The notes beneath the pieces were generated by a model. It saw only the letters and a list, made by a program, of their open reading frames with translations. It made no database searches and had not been told where the DNA came from. A DNA stretch of 64,000 nucleotides from positions 43,958 through 107,957 of the forward strand of contig NZ_PJNW01000019.1 in NCBI RefSeq assembly GCF_002844595.1, read 5' to 3'. The DNA comes from Pleomorphomonas diazotrophica (GTDB taxonomy: Bacteria > Pseudomonadota > Alphaproteobacteria > Rhizobiales > Pleomorphomonadaceae). This document shows positions 47,248 through 56,986 of the stretch, piece after piece. How positions within the stretch are numbered: the first letter of the stretch is position 1; each line of letters starts with the position of its first letter. The translations under genes and the position numbers were made by a program.

Positions 47248-50200
47248 TTGCGCACCCCTGACAGCCCTGAAAACTACAACGCCTACAAGGATAGGCAGCG
47301 GCAGCAAGACGAGAAGCGCCAGACATTCCGGGTCGCGACGCAGCTGGGAGACCATACCAGTTCGCCCGTCAGCGATGGGCAACTGGCCGAGCAAGCGGCC
47401 AAAGCGACCGGGAGCAAGCCGGCGCCGGAGGACATGGTCAGGGCCAATCACGAACTGTTCCGCGAGGCGGACAACAAGGCGTGGGCGGAGAAGATCGGAA
47501 AAGAGGCGCCCATTACCTTGGCGGTGGCGGGCGACCCCAAGAACGTGTCCCGTCCAAGGGAATACTACGACGCGCTGGCTTCCTTGGAGCAGGTTACCGG
47601 CAAGCTTGTCGCGGCCTCGCAGGCTTTTCCTGACGGGACAGCCAGGGCGAGAGGAAGGCTGAACTCGCCTTCAATCCCGAACACGGACTTTGTGGACGAG
47701 TTTGCTGCTGTCCGCCAGCAGGTCAATGAGCAAAGTGGTGGCCATCCGGCGCCATCAGGTGGGCAAGGCAATAGCAATGGGCTCCGGCTCGGCGAGAAGG
47801 TGATCAATGTCGAGGTGGTGCCGGACACCGATGTTACGGCCTCGTCGCCGCGCAGTGATTCCGCCGCCGACCCGACGTCTGACAGCGCACAGTCTGGTTC
47901 CTCCTCGGCAGACTCCCAGAACTCAACATCCTCAACTGAAGCGAGTGCGGGCAGGGGTCCCAACGGCGGGCTTCGGCCTGGCGAAAACGTAATAAATGTC
48001 GAAGTGGTGCCCGAGTCTCGCACCAACTCGACAAATGGCACTGCGGCTAGCACCCCGTTGTCGGGCGATGTCTGGGCTAAAACGCCTCCATATGGCACTG
48101 GCGAACAGTCGGTTATGCCTGTTGGTACCGGGTCGGAAAAAGCTTCCGCCATTGGGAGTTCGTTACCTTTTGGTTCGGATCCGTCGATACCGAACGTCAC
48201 GACCTTTGAAATGCCGCGGATTAAGTTGCCCGACGCCCCTTCGGCGGGCGCCTCGCTTGCGCTGGGTATCGCGGGTCTCGGCAAAAACCCTGGTTATTGG
48301 GTCGTAGCGGCCTACAGGGACTTGATCGACAAGCAGTCTGACATCCCCAAAGATAGGGCTCTTGGTGTTCTTGATGGCGTGGTCACCGGCAACCTTACGC
48401 GAGAGCAAGCGCTAGCGAAGCTGACAGCGGGACCCTCCGCCGCGGGGCAGGCGGGCGATTCAGCCATCGCGGCAGCGGATGGCGGCAGTTGGGATGATGA
48501 CTCACCGCTGGATTCCTATGCGTTCTTGGGTTCTCCAGCTCTGTCGGTGCCGCTCTGGCCGATCCCCGAAATGCCAGAGATCGAGTTGCCCAAGGACGCT
48601 CCCTCGGAACGTGCCGCGCTTGCGCTGGGCATCGCCAGTCTTGGCAAAAACCCGGATTATATGGTCGTAGCAGCGTTTAGGGAACTGATCGCCAAACAAC
48701 CCGATATCCCCCAAGAGCGAGCTATCCGAGCTCTCAATGGTGTGGCCGACGGCAGCCTAACGCAAGAGCAAGCACTGGAGATGTTGAACTATATACCATC
48801 ACGCGAGCAGGAAAAGCTCGCGGATGAAGTTGCCAATTCGGTAGGCCTCACTGAGGACGAGGCAAAAGATCTTGAGGAGTGGCTTAAAAGCCAACCTTAT
48901 ATTCCCGTTGATCGGGCTTTGGAGGTATTCCATTCGGTTCGCCGAATGAAATACGGACCGACAGAGGCAAAAAACTTGCTGATGGCAACAACCGACGAAG
49001 AACTCGCCAGTCTTGCCGAGAGAATGGTTCACGCCAAAGGAAAGAGTCCTGAAGAAATAGCGGCTATTCGCCGAGGAATTTACGGTCAAAATAGTGTTGA
49101 TTCTTTGATTTCTGATCATTACTTCAGAAAATTTCTTAACGGCGATTTGACCGAAGATCAGCTTCTGAAAATCATGACGCGACATGGAGTTATTGGATCA
49201 ATTGTCGAGTTTGCAAAAAGAATCCCGACGTGGCAAGCTAAATCTGTGGGGAATATTATTAAGTTTCTCGACTACTACATTGCTATGCCGGAAACGAAGG
49301 AATGGAAAAACTATAAGGCTCTGATCCAAGAAGTGCTGAACTTGAAAGGTAAGAGTCAGTCCGAGTTCGATGAGGTTTACCAACGTATTCTAAACACCCC
49401 TAACCCTGGTTCTCTGATTGAAGCTTGGAATGCTATGAAGGAGGGCGAGGATCCTGAGGAAGTGGGCAAAATGTTTCCTTCCTACCCTCTTGGGGACGGG
49501 GCCATAGCATACGGTAATGAATTCGTCACGCCTGGCTGGGAGAACAGCACCGCCGGCCGGCTTGGAGAAGCGACCGGATCTTTGATCAACGCAGCCGCTT
49601 TTGGCTGGTTGGCTCCGCTTTACGCGGGTCTGGATGGGGCAGCGGCCAATCATGCTAAGGCTGTAGAGAACGGCGCAGACGCAGAAACGACAAGAAACTC
49701 GGATGCGTTGGCAGGATTTCTTGGCCTTTTTACGAGCCTACCCCTCGAAAAAGCGCTCATGAGGTTTACGCCGCTCAAGAAATATGCTGGTGGGGCAGTA
49801 GATGATATCGTCGGGTTAGGCACCAACGTTGGAATGTCAGTGGTGCAGCAGGGCGGCCAAAACGCCATCGCGAAGTGGGGCTACGATAAAAACCGCGCCC
49901 TGTTCCAAGATGCGGGCACCGCTGCGGCTGCCGGCGCTTTACTGTCGGGGCTGAAGATCGGCGGAGGGATTGTCTTCAGAAAAGCTGTTGCCGGGGTGGA
50001 CTCGTATTCCGCGCGAAAAGCTGTCTCCGAGGCACAAGAGGCCGTAAGGCGAGATGGTGTCCTGAGGGATATGGAAGATCTTTTGGAGCAAAAGGTCTCA
50101 GTCGTTGTCAACAACAGAACGGAAATCTACGATTTTGTCCAGCAGAAAGTAAAGGGGACACCTAGAGAGACCCTCTATTTTCGGATAGACAATTTCGAAA

Positions 50201-50529
50201 ATTCTCTGGTGAAAGCTGGTATCGACCCCAAAACTTTTGTCGAGAGCCTGGGTGGAGTCACGCTGGGCGATTTTCGAAAGGCAGCTAAGGCCGGAGGGTA
50301 TGTTCGCGTACCCCTAGCTACCTTCGTAGCTTACGTGATGCGAACAAACGCAAGTAAACCTCTTTTGGAACATGCGACGTTCAGGCCCGGGATAACGACG
50401 CCGGCAAATGCTGCGGATTTTTTGAAAAACCTTGCAAACACGCAGCCAAAAGGGACGGTGGCCGACCCGCCCGAGGAGAAGCCTGCTCCGACAGATACGT
50501 CCGCAACAGCCAAGGCTAGTCCGCCGTAG
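47248..50529 (+). CDS. Large ejection/polyvalent-type phage protein, part 1
   Basis: The 1093-residue protein has an N-terminal charged part and a Ser/Thr-rich linker with a repeated motif (GLRLGEKVINVEVVPDTD and GLRPGENVINVEVVPESR). Two copies of an 85-residue module follow (each with SLALGIAGLGKNPGYWVVAA-type text and REQAL end), then a helical region. The C-terminal part (ETLYFRIDNFENSLVKAGID, DPKTFVESLGG, RVPLATFVAYVMR) resembles phage giant proteins placed where T7 has gp16. DNA from about 48800 to 50450 is clearly AT-richer than the flanks. The function as an ejection protein is inferred from position. Confidence 0.6.
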   Translation: MRTPDSPENYNAYKDRQRQQDEKRQTFRVATQLGDHTSSPVSDGQLAEQAAKATGSKPAPEDMVRANHELFREADNKAWAEKIGKEAPITLAVAGDPKNVSRPREYYDALASLEQVTGKLVAASQAFPDGTARARGRLNSPSIPNTDFVDEFAAVRQQVNEQSGGHPAPSGGQGNSNGLRLGEKVINVEVVPDTDVTASSPRSDSAADPTSDSAQSGSSSADSQNSTSSTEASAGRGPNGGLRPGENVINVEVVPESRTNSTNGTAASTPLSGDVWAKTPPYGTGEQSVMPVGTGSEKASAIGSSLPFGSDPSIPNVTTFEMPRIKLPDAPSAGASLALGIAGLGKNPGYWVVAAYRDLIDKQSDIPKDRALGVLDGVVTGNLTREQALAKLTAGPSAAGQAGDSAIAAADGGSWDDDSPLDSYAFLGSPALSVPLWPIPEMPEIELPKDAPSERAALALGIASLGKNPDYMVVAAFRELIAKQPDIPQERAIRALNGVADGSLTQEQALEMLNYIPSREQEKLADEVANSVGLTEDEAKDLEEWLKSQPYIPVDRALEVFHSVRRMKYGPTEAKNLLMATTDEELASLAERMVHAKGKSPEEIAAIRRGIYGQNSVDSLISDHYFRKFLNGDLTEDQLLKIMTRHGVIGSIVEFAKRIPTWQAKSVGNIIKFLDYYIAMPETKEWKNYKALIQEVLNLKGKSQSEFDEVYQRILNTPNPGSLIEAWNAMKEGEDPEEVGKMFPSYPLGDGAIAYGNEFVTPGWENSTAGRLGEATGSLINAAAFGWLAPLYAGLDGAAANHAKAVENGADAETTRNSDALAGFLGLFTSLPLEKALMRFTPLKKYAGGAVDDIVGLGTNVGMSVVQQGGQNAIAKWGYDKNRALFQDAGTAAAAGALLSGLKIGGGIVFRKAVAGVDSYSARKAVSEAQEAVRRDGVLRDMEDLLEQKVSVVVNNRTEIYDFVQQKVKGTPRETLYFRIDNFENSLVKAGIDPKTFVESLGGVTLGDFRKAAKAGGYVRVPLATFVAYVMRTNASKPLLEHATFRPGITTPANAADFLKNLANTQPKGTVADPPEEKPAPTDTSATAKASPP

Positions 50530-50716
50530 TGCACCTGTTCGGTTGCCGTTGGCTTGAAGCAATGGGGCGGCTGCCTCCGCCGCTGTGTCGTAGGCGCCGC
50601 CAACGGAGCCTGCGCCATCACCGAAACCTGTGTGCTCAAAAGGTCAGCTTCGTTCCTAGCGCTCAACCGGCGCAGAGAGCCGATGCCCTCAAAGTTTTCG
50701 CCGTCGGAGAACAAGA

Positions 50717-53700
50717 ATGCAGTCCTCAAAGGCCGCCAGCCCAGACCCGGTTCTTCTCGCGGAGAAACCCGGAGCCGATCGATCCGACAGGGATAAGGCT
50801 GTGCAGGGCAAAACTCGAAAGCGGCCGAGCAAGATGTTTCACCTGCCGCCCGAAAGCAGTGAAGTCGACCAAACTAATGCATCCGCCGCTGACGTTGATA
50901 CGCTGAGGCGGCTGTTCTCTGTGGCCGCTCTCTCAACGCTTCTATGCGAAGCCGCACGCGCATACGTCAACAAACTCGACGCCATGGCGAAGCGGGGAGA
51001 ACCCACTGCCTCTCAGGACAAAGCAGCGCTTTCCCGCTGGTGGGGCGATGCCGAAGACGGCACGGAACAATTCGCCCGCGCCTTGGAGGACTATCTTCTG
51101 AAGGGTACGGCTTTGCCGGCCGGGCCTCGCGAGGCGTTTCGGCATTTTCGGGCGTGGCTGATCGGGCTTTATCTTACGGAGAGGCGGCTCGGGGCGGCTG
51201 TCAGCCCCGAGGTGGGCGATGTGTTCGATCGGCTGCTGGCCGTCGAGCTGGCGCTGGTCGAGGCGCGCCGGGCGGCGGGCGATGTCGGGCCGGTGTCGCC
51301 GGATCTCCGGGAGAAGCGGGCGGCGGCGGAGGCCGAGGCCGAGGATCGGCTGACGCGGGAGATGCTGCGGCCGGTGCGGGAGGCGCGGGAGAAGGGCTAT
51401 CGCGAGGAACTGGCGGCCGCGACGGCCGAGGCGGAAGGGCGGATCAATGCGCTGCCGGTCTATCGGGCGACAGAGTGGCTGACCAATCGGCGTTGGCTAG
51501 AGCACCCGCCGATCAGGTTGAAACAACCTGATCGAAAAGCGGCTGCTCCAGGAAAAAACATCGATGAAGCGTCGGCGCTGCCGACGATCAGGCTGTCGCG
51601 GCCCATTCTGGTCGAGCGCTATGGCGAGGCGGTGCTTGCTGCGTTGCCGCGCGGGCGGTTCACCGCCTATGCCGCCACGGGTGGCGTCGACCCCGACGAG
51701 GCGGCGGGGCTGTTCGGCTTTTCGAGCGGCGACGAGATGATCCAGGCGATGGCGCTGGTGCCCAAGCGCGAGGCGACGATCGCCTTGGAGGCCAAGCGGT
51801 TGATGGTGGAGCGGCGGGGCGATCCGCTGGTTGACGGCACATTGCCGGAGAAGGCGCTGGCCGCGATCCACGGCAACCGCATGGCCGAATGGCTGGCTGC
51901 CGAGCTGAAGGCGCTGGCCGGTGCAGCCGGCGAGGCGCAGCCCGTCACGGCCGAGGGGGCGGCGGATTTCGCCCGCAATGCGCTGGTCGATACGCCGGTG
52001 CGCAACGCCATCGATGCCCGCCACCACCTGGTGGCCGAGCGGCGGGCCGGCGAGGAGGTGGCGAGGCTCGCCGCCTCGGGCGAGGATGGGGAGGGGCCCA
52101 AGAAGAAGATCTGCGATGCCCGGCGACGGCAGCTTCTCAACCTGGCACTTTATGCCGAGGCGCTGGGGATTGCCGACGAACTCGAGACGGCGGAGGAGAT
52201 GGTGCGCCGGCTCGACCATCCCGAGCGGCCGGAGGTGACGCGTGGCGTTGACGGCTGGCCGGCTATCGATGCCATTCTCGACCGCTTCGAGTTTCGCCGG
52301 TCCGGCGAGCCGGCGCCGCGTAACGCTGTGGCCGCTTTCGTGAAGGCGATGACGGCGGCCGGCCGCGACAACGAGCTGGCATTGGCTGACGTCGTGCTGG
52401 CGGACGGCGAAAGCAAGCCCTATCGCGAGCTGCCGATCGGCAGGCTGAAGGCGGTGGTGGCCAGCCTTGAGAACATCGAACACGCCATGGGCCGCAACGA
52501 TGCGCTGGTGGACGGGCGCGGACGGCAGAGCCTTGGCGACGCCGCCAAGGGCATCGCCGCCGCGTTGGCACGGGCGAAGGGTGGGGCGGGGAAGCGCTCG
52601 GTCGATCTGGGGCGGGCTTCCGATGAAGTATTGCGGGAGATAGACGGCCGCGCCGAGGGGCCGGCTTTCACCGCGCTGAAGGCGCCTGTCGATGCCGCCG
52701 TCGCGGCGTTGAAGGCGCGCCGTCAGCGGGCGGCTGAGGAGATGGCGGCGCTCTATGTGCCCTATGATGCCGGGGAACGGCGGGCGATGGCGGTGCGCCG
52801 GTTCCTGCCGGCGCTGGGGCGGTCGCTGTCGCGCTGGGAGATGATCGCCATCGCGCTCAACGCCGGCAACGACGCCGGTTTTGCCGGGCTGATCGGGCAA
52901 GCGGGCTTTGCGTCGGAGGTGGTGACGCAGATCCTCGCGGCGCTCGACGGGCGGGATGCGCGCTTCGTTCAGGCGGTGTGGGATTATCTCCAGGGTTTCC
53001 GGGGCGACATTGCCGCGCGCGAGCGGCGGGCGACCGGCGAAACGCCCAGGTGGCCCGAGGCGCGGCCGGTGAACGTGGGCGGCGTGGCGCTGAAGGGCGG
53101 CTTCTATCCGTTGGCTGTGAAGAGTGATCTTGCCGCCGATGTGCGGGCGGGACGGTTCGCCAAGGCGATGACGGAGGAGGGCGAGGTGGAGGGGGGCGTC
53201 GGGCTCGATCCCACGCTGCTGCACGCCTATGTCGACCGGCTGCTGCACGACCTTGAGCTGTCCGAAGTGGTGACCAATGCCGGACGGCTGTTGCGGGAGC
53301 TCAGCGAGGCTTTCACCGTCAACGGCCGGAAGGACGATCTCGAAACGCTGGCGGGCTGGCTCGACGGAGTCGCGGCCGGAGATCTCGAGCCGGCGGCGTT
53401 CCTCATGCATATGGCGTCGGCCGAAGGCGGCGATCCGGTATCCCGGCAGTTGGCGCAGGATATGGCGGCGGCGGTGATCGAGGCGGCGGGGCTGCCCGAG
53501 GCGATCAAGGCGGTGGGCGACAAGGATTTCGCGGCAGGCATCAGCGGGACCTTCGTCCCCGGCATCGGTGATCGGGTTGCCGAGCGGTCAACCTTGATGG
53601 CCGGGCGGCGGGCGTCGGCGGCGAAGCGGGGAGAGGCGGGGCAGGAAGATCTCGCGGGCTGGCTGATCCGGCGCGCTCGCTGGCATTTCGTCGACCTGCC

Positions 53701-54196
53701 CGTGTGGCTCGTCGGCTATGGCCAGGGGCTCGCCCGCTTCGGCAAGGAGAACAAGGCGGTGGCCGAGGGCGACAGCTGGGTACGGCGGCTGCAGGCTGGG
53801 ATGGATGGCAAGGCGGAGGCGGCGGTGAAGACCATGATCGCGGCCTTCTTCCGTGCCCATCCCGATGCGGCCGGCGCGGCCGGCGATCTCGCGCGCGCCC
53901 TCGGCGCCGCCATGCTGTTCGCCCGCGAGAAGGTGGTGTTGGCGGCGGCACGAAGCTGTGAAGGCGGCTTCAGCATTATCGGATCGGCGCCGGCCATTCG
54001 TGACGCCGCACCGGCTCCGGGGGAGGGGGCGCTACGAGCGGCGAGGTGGGCGGCCCCTGCCGAATCTCAGCAAAGCGTTGCGGATGGCAAGGCGGTGCGC
54101 TCGGCCATGATGGCGGCGGCGCTTCTCATGGATGCACCGCCGGCTGTGGCGATCGACCATGTGTTCGGCGCCACGAAACAAACCCCTGAGAGTTAG
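50717..54196 (+). CDS. Large ejection/polyvalent-type phage protein, part 2
   Basis: The 1159-residue protein resembles the C-terminal portion of giant phage internal (polyvalent, LPD-type) proteins: FRHFRAWLIGLYLTERRLGA with EVGDVFDRLLAVE near residues 140-180, then a long helical middle. A late block QAVWDYLQGFRGDIAARERR with RPVNVGGVALKGGFYPLAVK near 760-800 completes the match. The usual upstream peptidase-like HExxH region of such giants is absent, so this and the 47248 gene look like two pieces of one longer ancestor. Start 50717 has GGAGAA upstream. Confidence 0.62.
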   Translation: MQSSKAASPDPVLLAEKPGADRSDRDKAVQGKTRKRPSKMFHLPPESSEVDQTNASAADVDTLRRLFSVAALSTLLCEAARAYVNKLDAMAKRGEPTASQDKAALSRWWGDAEDGTEQFARALEDYLLKGTALPAGPREAFRHFRAWLIGLYLTERRLGAAVSPEVGDVFDRLLAVELALVEARRAAGDVGPVSPDLREKRAAAEAEAEDRLTREMLRPVREAREKGYREELAAATAEAEGRINALPVYRATEWLTNRRWLEHPPIRLKQPDRKAAAPGKNIDEASALPTIRLSRPILVERYGEAVLAALPRGRFTAYAATGGVDPDEAAGLFGFSSGDEMIQAMALVPKREATIALEAKRLMVERRGDPLVDGTLPEKALAAIHGNRMAEWLAAELKALAGAAGEAQPVTAEGAADFARNALVDTPVRNAIDARHHLVAERRAGEEVARLAASGEDGEGPKKKICDARRRQLLNLALYAEALGIADELETAEEMVRRLDHPERPEVTRGVDGWPAIDAILDRFEFRRSGEPAPRNAVAAFVKAMTAAGRDNELALADVVLADGESKPYRELPIGRLKAVVASLENIEHAMGRNDALVDGRGRQSLGDAAKGIAAALARAKGGAGKRSVDLGRASDEVLREIDGRAEGPAFTALKAPVDAAVAALKARRQRAAEEMAALYVPYDAGERRAMAVRRFLPALGRSLSRWEMIAIALNAGNDAGFAGLIGQAGFASEVVTQILAALDGRDARFVQAVWDYLQGFRGDIAARERRATGETPRWPEARPVNVGGVALKGGFYPLAVKSDLAADVRAGRFAKAMTEEGEVEGGVGLDPTLLHAYVDRLLHDLELSEVVTNAGRLLRELSEAFTVNGRKDDLETLAGWLDGVAAGDLEPAAFLMHMASAEGGDPVSRQLAQDMAAAVIEAAGLPEAIKAVGDKDFAAGISGTFVPGIGDRVAERSTLMAGRRASAAKRGEAGQEDLAGWLIRRARWHFVDLPVWLVGYGQGLARFGKENKAVAEGDSWVRRLQAGMDGKAEAAVKTMIAAFFRAHPDAAGAAGDLARALGAAMLFAREKVVLAAARSCEGGFSIIGSAPAIRDAAPAPGEGALRAARWAAPAESQQSVADGKAVRSAMMAAALLMDAPPAVAIDHVFGATKQTPES

Positions 54197-54203
54197 GGTC
54201 CCG
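54171..54203 (+). promoter_or_regulatory. Phage-type promoter-like motif P4
   Basis: CCACGAAACAAACC, 8 bases, TTAGGGTCCCGG. It overlaps the 3' end of the preceding giant gene and ends 22 bases before the first tail-fibre gene. Confidence 0.55.
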
Positions 54204-54225
54204 GAAAACCTGCGAGGCGTTTCTC

Positions 54226-55119
54226 ATGACCATTGCGAGCGAAGCGAACCGCTCCGGCCCCTATGCCTGCAACGGGGCGACGACGCATTTTCCCTATGCC
54301 TTCAAGATCTACGACGCAGCGCATATCCGCGTCATCCTGACCGACGCCGAGGGCATCGAGACCACGCTGGCGCTCGGGACGGATTACACCGTGGCGGGTG
54401 TCGGCGAGGCCGGCGGCGGGGCGGTCGACACGGCGCTCGCCTATCCGGCCGGCTGCCTCGTGACGCTGATCCTCAACGTGCCCTTCACCCAGGAGATCGA
54501 CCTCGAGAACCAGGGCGCCTATTTCGCCGAGACCATCGAAAGGGCGATCGACCAGCAGACCCAGATGTCGCTGCAGCTGAAAGAGCAGGTGGCGCGAGCC
54601 GTGGTCCTGCCGGTGACCTCGTCCGTGTCGGTGGACGAGGTCACCAGTTCGGTGCTGTCGCTGGCCGACATCCAGCCGCAGATGTCGGCGCTGGCGCCGA
54701 TCGCACAGGACATCGAGACGGTGGCCGGCATCTCCGGCGCGATCGTGGCGGCGGAGGGACACGCCAACACGGCGGTGACGGCAGCGGCCCAGGCAACCGG
54801 CAAGGCGGCCGAAGCGGCAGCGAGCGCTGCTGCGGCTGCAACGTGGGATCCGGCGAACTACTCGACGACGGCGCAGTCAACGGCCAATAGCGTATTGTCC
54901 GCCGCCAATGGCCGCGTGCCGATCGATGTGGGCATTTTGGGGCGTCGGCATTACGTTGCCGATGTATGCACTCAGCAGCGTTCGGGAGGGCGCAACTATT
55001 AGCGGCGCTGGCTTGCGGTTTGAGTACTCCAACGAACCAACGCCCACCGGAACGTGGCGAAATCTCTCCGGCGAAACGGTCTCCTTTAACACGACCGGCC
55101 CCTTTCAGAGGATCGCGTG
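54226..55119 (+). pseudogene. Tail fibre gene 1, frameshifted in its tip region
   Basis: The first 225 residues (MTIASEANRSGPYACNGATT... ending ATWDPANYSTTAQ) are nearly identical to the intact fibre at 57476-58750 and match the T7 gp17 N-terminal tail-attachment type. After about 54890 the frame goes off (NGRVPIDVGILG) while a +1 frame continues with LPMYALSSVREGATISGAGL and PTPTGTWRNLSGETVSFNTT, a typical fibre-tip domain, to a TGA at 55117-55119. A single-base change near 54940 would restore it. Unrepaired, the frame gives 258 residues, ending at 55002. Confidence 0.7.
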
Positions 55120-55582
55120 ACGATCGACTTCGCAAATCCCGCTGGTCGAACGCCGACCATACCTGATGGACGTCGATGCGGTGATCGAAGGTTTGGGCTA
55201 CGATTCCGTGCCTTACACCAGCGCAGCAGGATCGGAGATCTTCGAGCATTGCGTTGCCGGGGGAAGCCGGCGCAATAGCGGCTTTCTCCCAGACCCTCGA
55301 CGAGCTGTTCGAGATGGCCCGCGCTCTGGTGAACACGCATGCCGACCAAACGGCGAGGGTCGCGCGGCTACACGACACCGTCACCTGCGTGACCTACTTG
55401 GCTCCGTCAATACGATGTGGGTCGCCGAGGCTGCCGCCTTCATCGCGTGGCGAGATGCCGTCTGGGCGCAGGTGTTCGCCCTGCGCGCCCAAGCCGTTGC
55501 AGGCGAGATCCCCACCCTTCCATCCGGTGCTGAACTGATTGCCTCGCTGCCGGCGATGGTCTGGCCGGCCTCTCAGGAGTGA
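55117..55582 (+). pseudogene. Decayed tail-fibre assembly-type gene
   Basis: A GTG at 55117 overlaps the fibre-1 stop and opens TIDFANPAGRTPTIPDGRR. The 3' end in another frame reads WVAEAAAFIAWRDAVWAQVF, ALRAQAVAGEIPTLPSGAEL and LPAMVWPASQE, typical of phage tail/fibre-accessory C-termini. At least two frame changes separate these parts. Confidence 0.55.
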
Positions 55583-55585
55583 GCC

Positions 55586-55668
55586 ATGAACGAGGAATTT
55601 GCCGCGTCTTTGCCACGGTGCTTGTTCTGGAGGCCATCGACGTCTCCGCCGGCTGGCCGGCCTGAAGG
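55586..55668 (+). pseudogene. Broken copy of the 26-codon ORF
   Basis: ATGAACGAGGAATTT... matches 57248-57328 at about 85 percent but lacks one base after codon 5, so the frame is lost. The following text ATCGACGTCTCCGCCGGCTG is exactly shared except for single changes. It marks the end of the first fibre cassette. Confidence 0.55.
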
Positions 55669-55700
55669 GCCGTGAGGCGCTTGTCCTCCGGTTGTCTGCA

Positions 55701-55733
55701 ATGAAACAAACTCCCGGCACGTTAGGGTCTCGC
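55701..55733 (+). promoter_or_regulatory. Phage-type promoter-like motif P5
   Basis: ATGAAACAAACT, 9 bases, TTAGGGTCTCGC. It continues into AGTTCTTTTCCTGTTGTCGC, shared with P6, and now precedes only a fibre-tip remnant. Confidence 0.55.
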
Positions 55734-55784
55734 AAGTTCTTTTCCTGTTGTCGCATCGCCCCGGTGGAAAGCGGCGCCCTTACC

Positions 55785-56085
55785 AACGGGGCGGGGCCGT
55801 CAACTGTTCTTGATACGACAGACTATACAGGCCTTGTCTGCACCGTGCGCGACCTGCGGCGATTTCCGTCTGCTCCGGCGTCGGATGTGGACTCCTACCA
55901 ACACAACGGGCCGGAACGTTATGGTTCGTGTCGGCGCGCGGTCGTTCACGGCTGTGGCCATCAACGAGTTTGTGATGGGTCGAATCGCCAGCAGCGATTT
56001 GGGAAGAGTTCCATCTGCCGGCCGGTGCGACCATCGCAATCACCTATAGTTCCGCGCCCTTATGGTTGCGGTTGCCGATGAACTC
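55785..56085 (+). pseudogene. Remnant of a second tail-fibre tip
   Basis: In one frame TPTNTTGRNVMVRVGARSFT and AVAINEFVMGRIASSDLG (about 55891-56001) are readable; in another frame HLPAGATIAITYSSAPLWLR follows to a TGA near 56085. This is the beta-tip sequence of short phage fibres. The N-terminal attachment domain is missing and one frameshift is present. Confidence 0.5.
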
Positions 56086-56986
56086 CTGAACGAAGCCATG
56101 AACAAAATCTTGACCTGTGTGGCGCGGCGGTGGTTGAGTTGTCAGGTGGTGGACTAACAGCCGTAGTGGGCTCGGTGCGAGAATTTTTCGAAAACTCGAA
56201 CACATCTAGTGCCGGATCGCCCAGTTTAATTAAGTCAACTGTGAATTCAGTTGGGCTATCGGAGATTGGAACGATCTCGATGTTCAAGAGGCCGATAGAG
56301 GTTACTTCGGCGATTGTTTTGATAAAACCGTCTCGCGACCAGACAGAGCAATGAACATCGATGTACTGCCCTGTTGCTACTGTATGTCTCATCATAGAGA
56401 TGGCGTCTGACACGCTATACTGTTTGTTGGGCCGCACAGGAACTCCATCGCGAAACCCGTCATAGATTCCGTCACCCATGCCAAAGAGCATGAAATCGGC
56501 AATTTGTTCAGGGGACGGGATCGATAGATCGCGAACCCACCACGAAAGCAGTTCAGCAGTGGTTGTCTCGGCTCGGAAGTAATCATTGGATTCGCGGCGA
56601 TCAGGCAGTATTAAGCGCAGTCGCCCGCCGATTTTGAGCACCTGCAAAATCTCATTCAGCCACCTGATGGGGTTTGGAACGTGCTCCATCACGTGGGAGG
56701 CTACCGCGTAGTCAAAGACGATATAGGCCGGTGCGCATTGGCGCAACAACACTCCTGGCGTCCAGACGAAGTCAATGTCTGGAGGCGTAGAATTGATGGC
56801 GGACGGATTAGTACTCGCCTTTGACTTTATCTCTTCGTTGGAAATGTAGTCAGTATATAGCACATTGTGCTTTTCTTTTGAGAAAAACGGGTTGAAGTAC
56901 GGAGCGATTTCCAACCCCATGCCCGTCACGTTGAAGTCAATGAACCGCTTTTCATACGCATTCAACTCGCGCCCAACCTGATCCAT
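56060..56986 (-). CDS. Class I SAM methyltransferase, polysaccharide-type (cargo gene)
   Basis: The 308-residue protein is a Methyltransf_11-like enzyme: GMGLEIAPYFNPFFSKEKHN replaces motif I, VFDYAVASHVMEHVPNPIRW is motif II, and LNEILQVLKIGGRLRLILPD is motif III. The layout is that of methyltransferases in O-antigen or capsule loci. The last 45 residues are Pro/Ser/Arg-rich and read over the fibre-tip remnant, so the original C-terminus may be altered. GC is markedly lower than in the flanks. Opposite orientation in a fibre region suggests lysogenic-conversion cargo. Confidence 0.72.
   Translation of the reverse strand: MDQVGRELNAYEKRFIDFNVTGMGLEIAPYFNPFFSKEKHNVLYTDYISNEEIKSKASTNPSAINSTPPDIDFVWTPGVLLRQCAPAYIVFDYAVASHVMEHVPNPIRWLNEILQVLKIGGRLRLILPDRRESNDYFRAETTTAELLSWWVRDLSIPSPEQIADFMLFGMGDGIYDGFRDGVPVRPNKQYSVSDAISMMRHTVATGQYIDVHCSVWSRDGFIKTIAEVTSIGLLNIEIVPISDSPTEFTVDLIKLGDPALDVFEFSKNSRTEPTTAVSPPPDNSTTAAPHRSRFCSWLRSGVHRQPQP

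Noticed and set aside
46873..47451. Minus-strand ORF upstream of the small membrane gene
   Set aside because: It starts inside the 47248 virion gene, crosses P3, has low-complexity content and no start codon in the intergenic part. Only its stop, overlapping the GTG of the next gene, hints at a lost gene.
51497..53410. A 637-codon minus-strand ORF
   Set aside because: Antisense shadow of the second giant phage gene with no recognisable domain.
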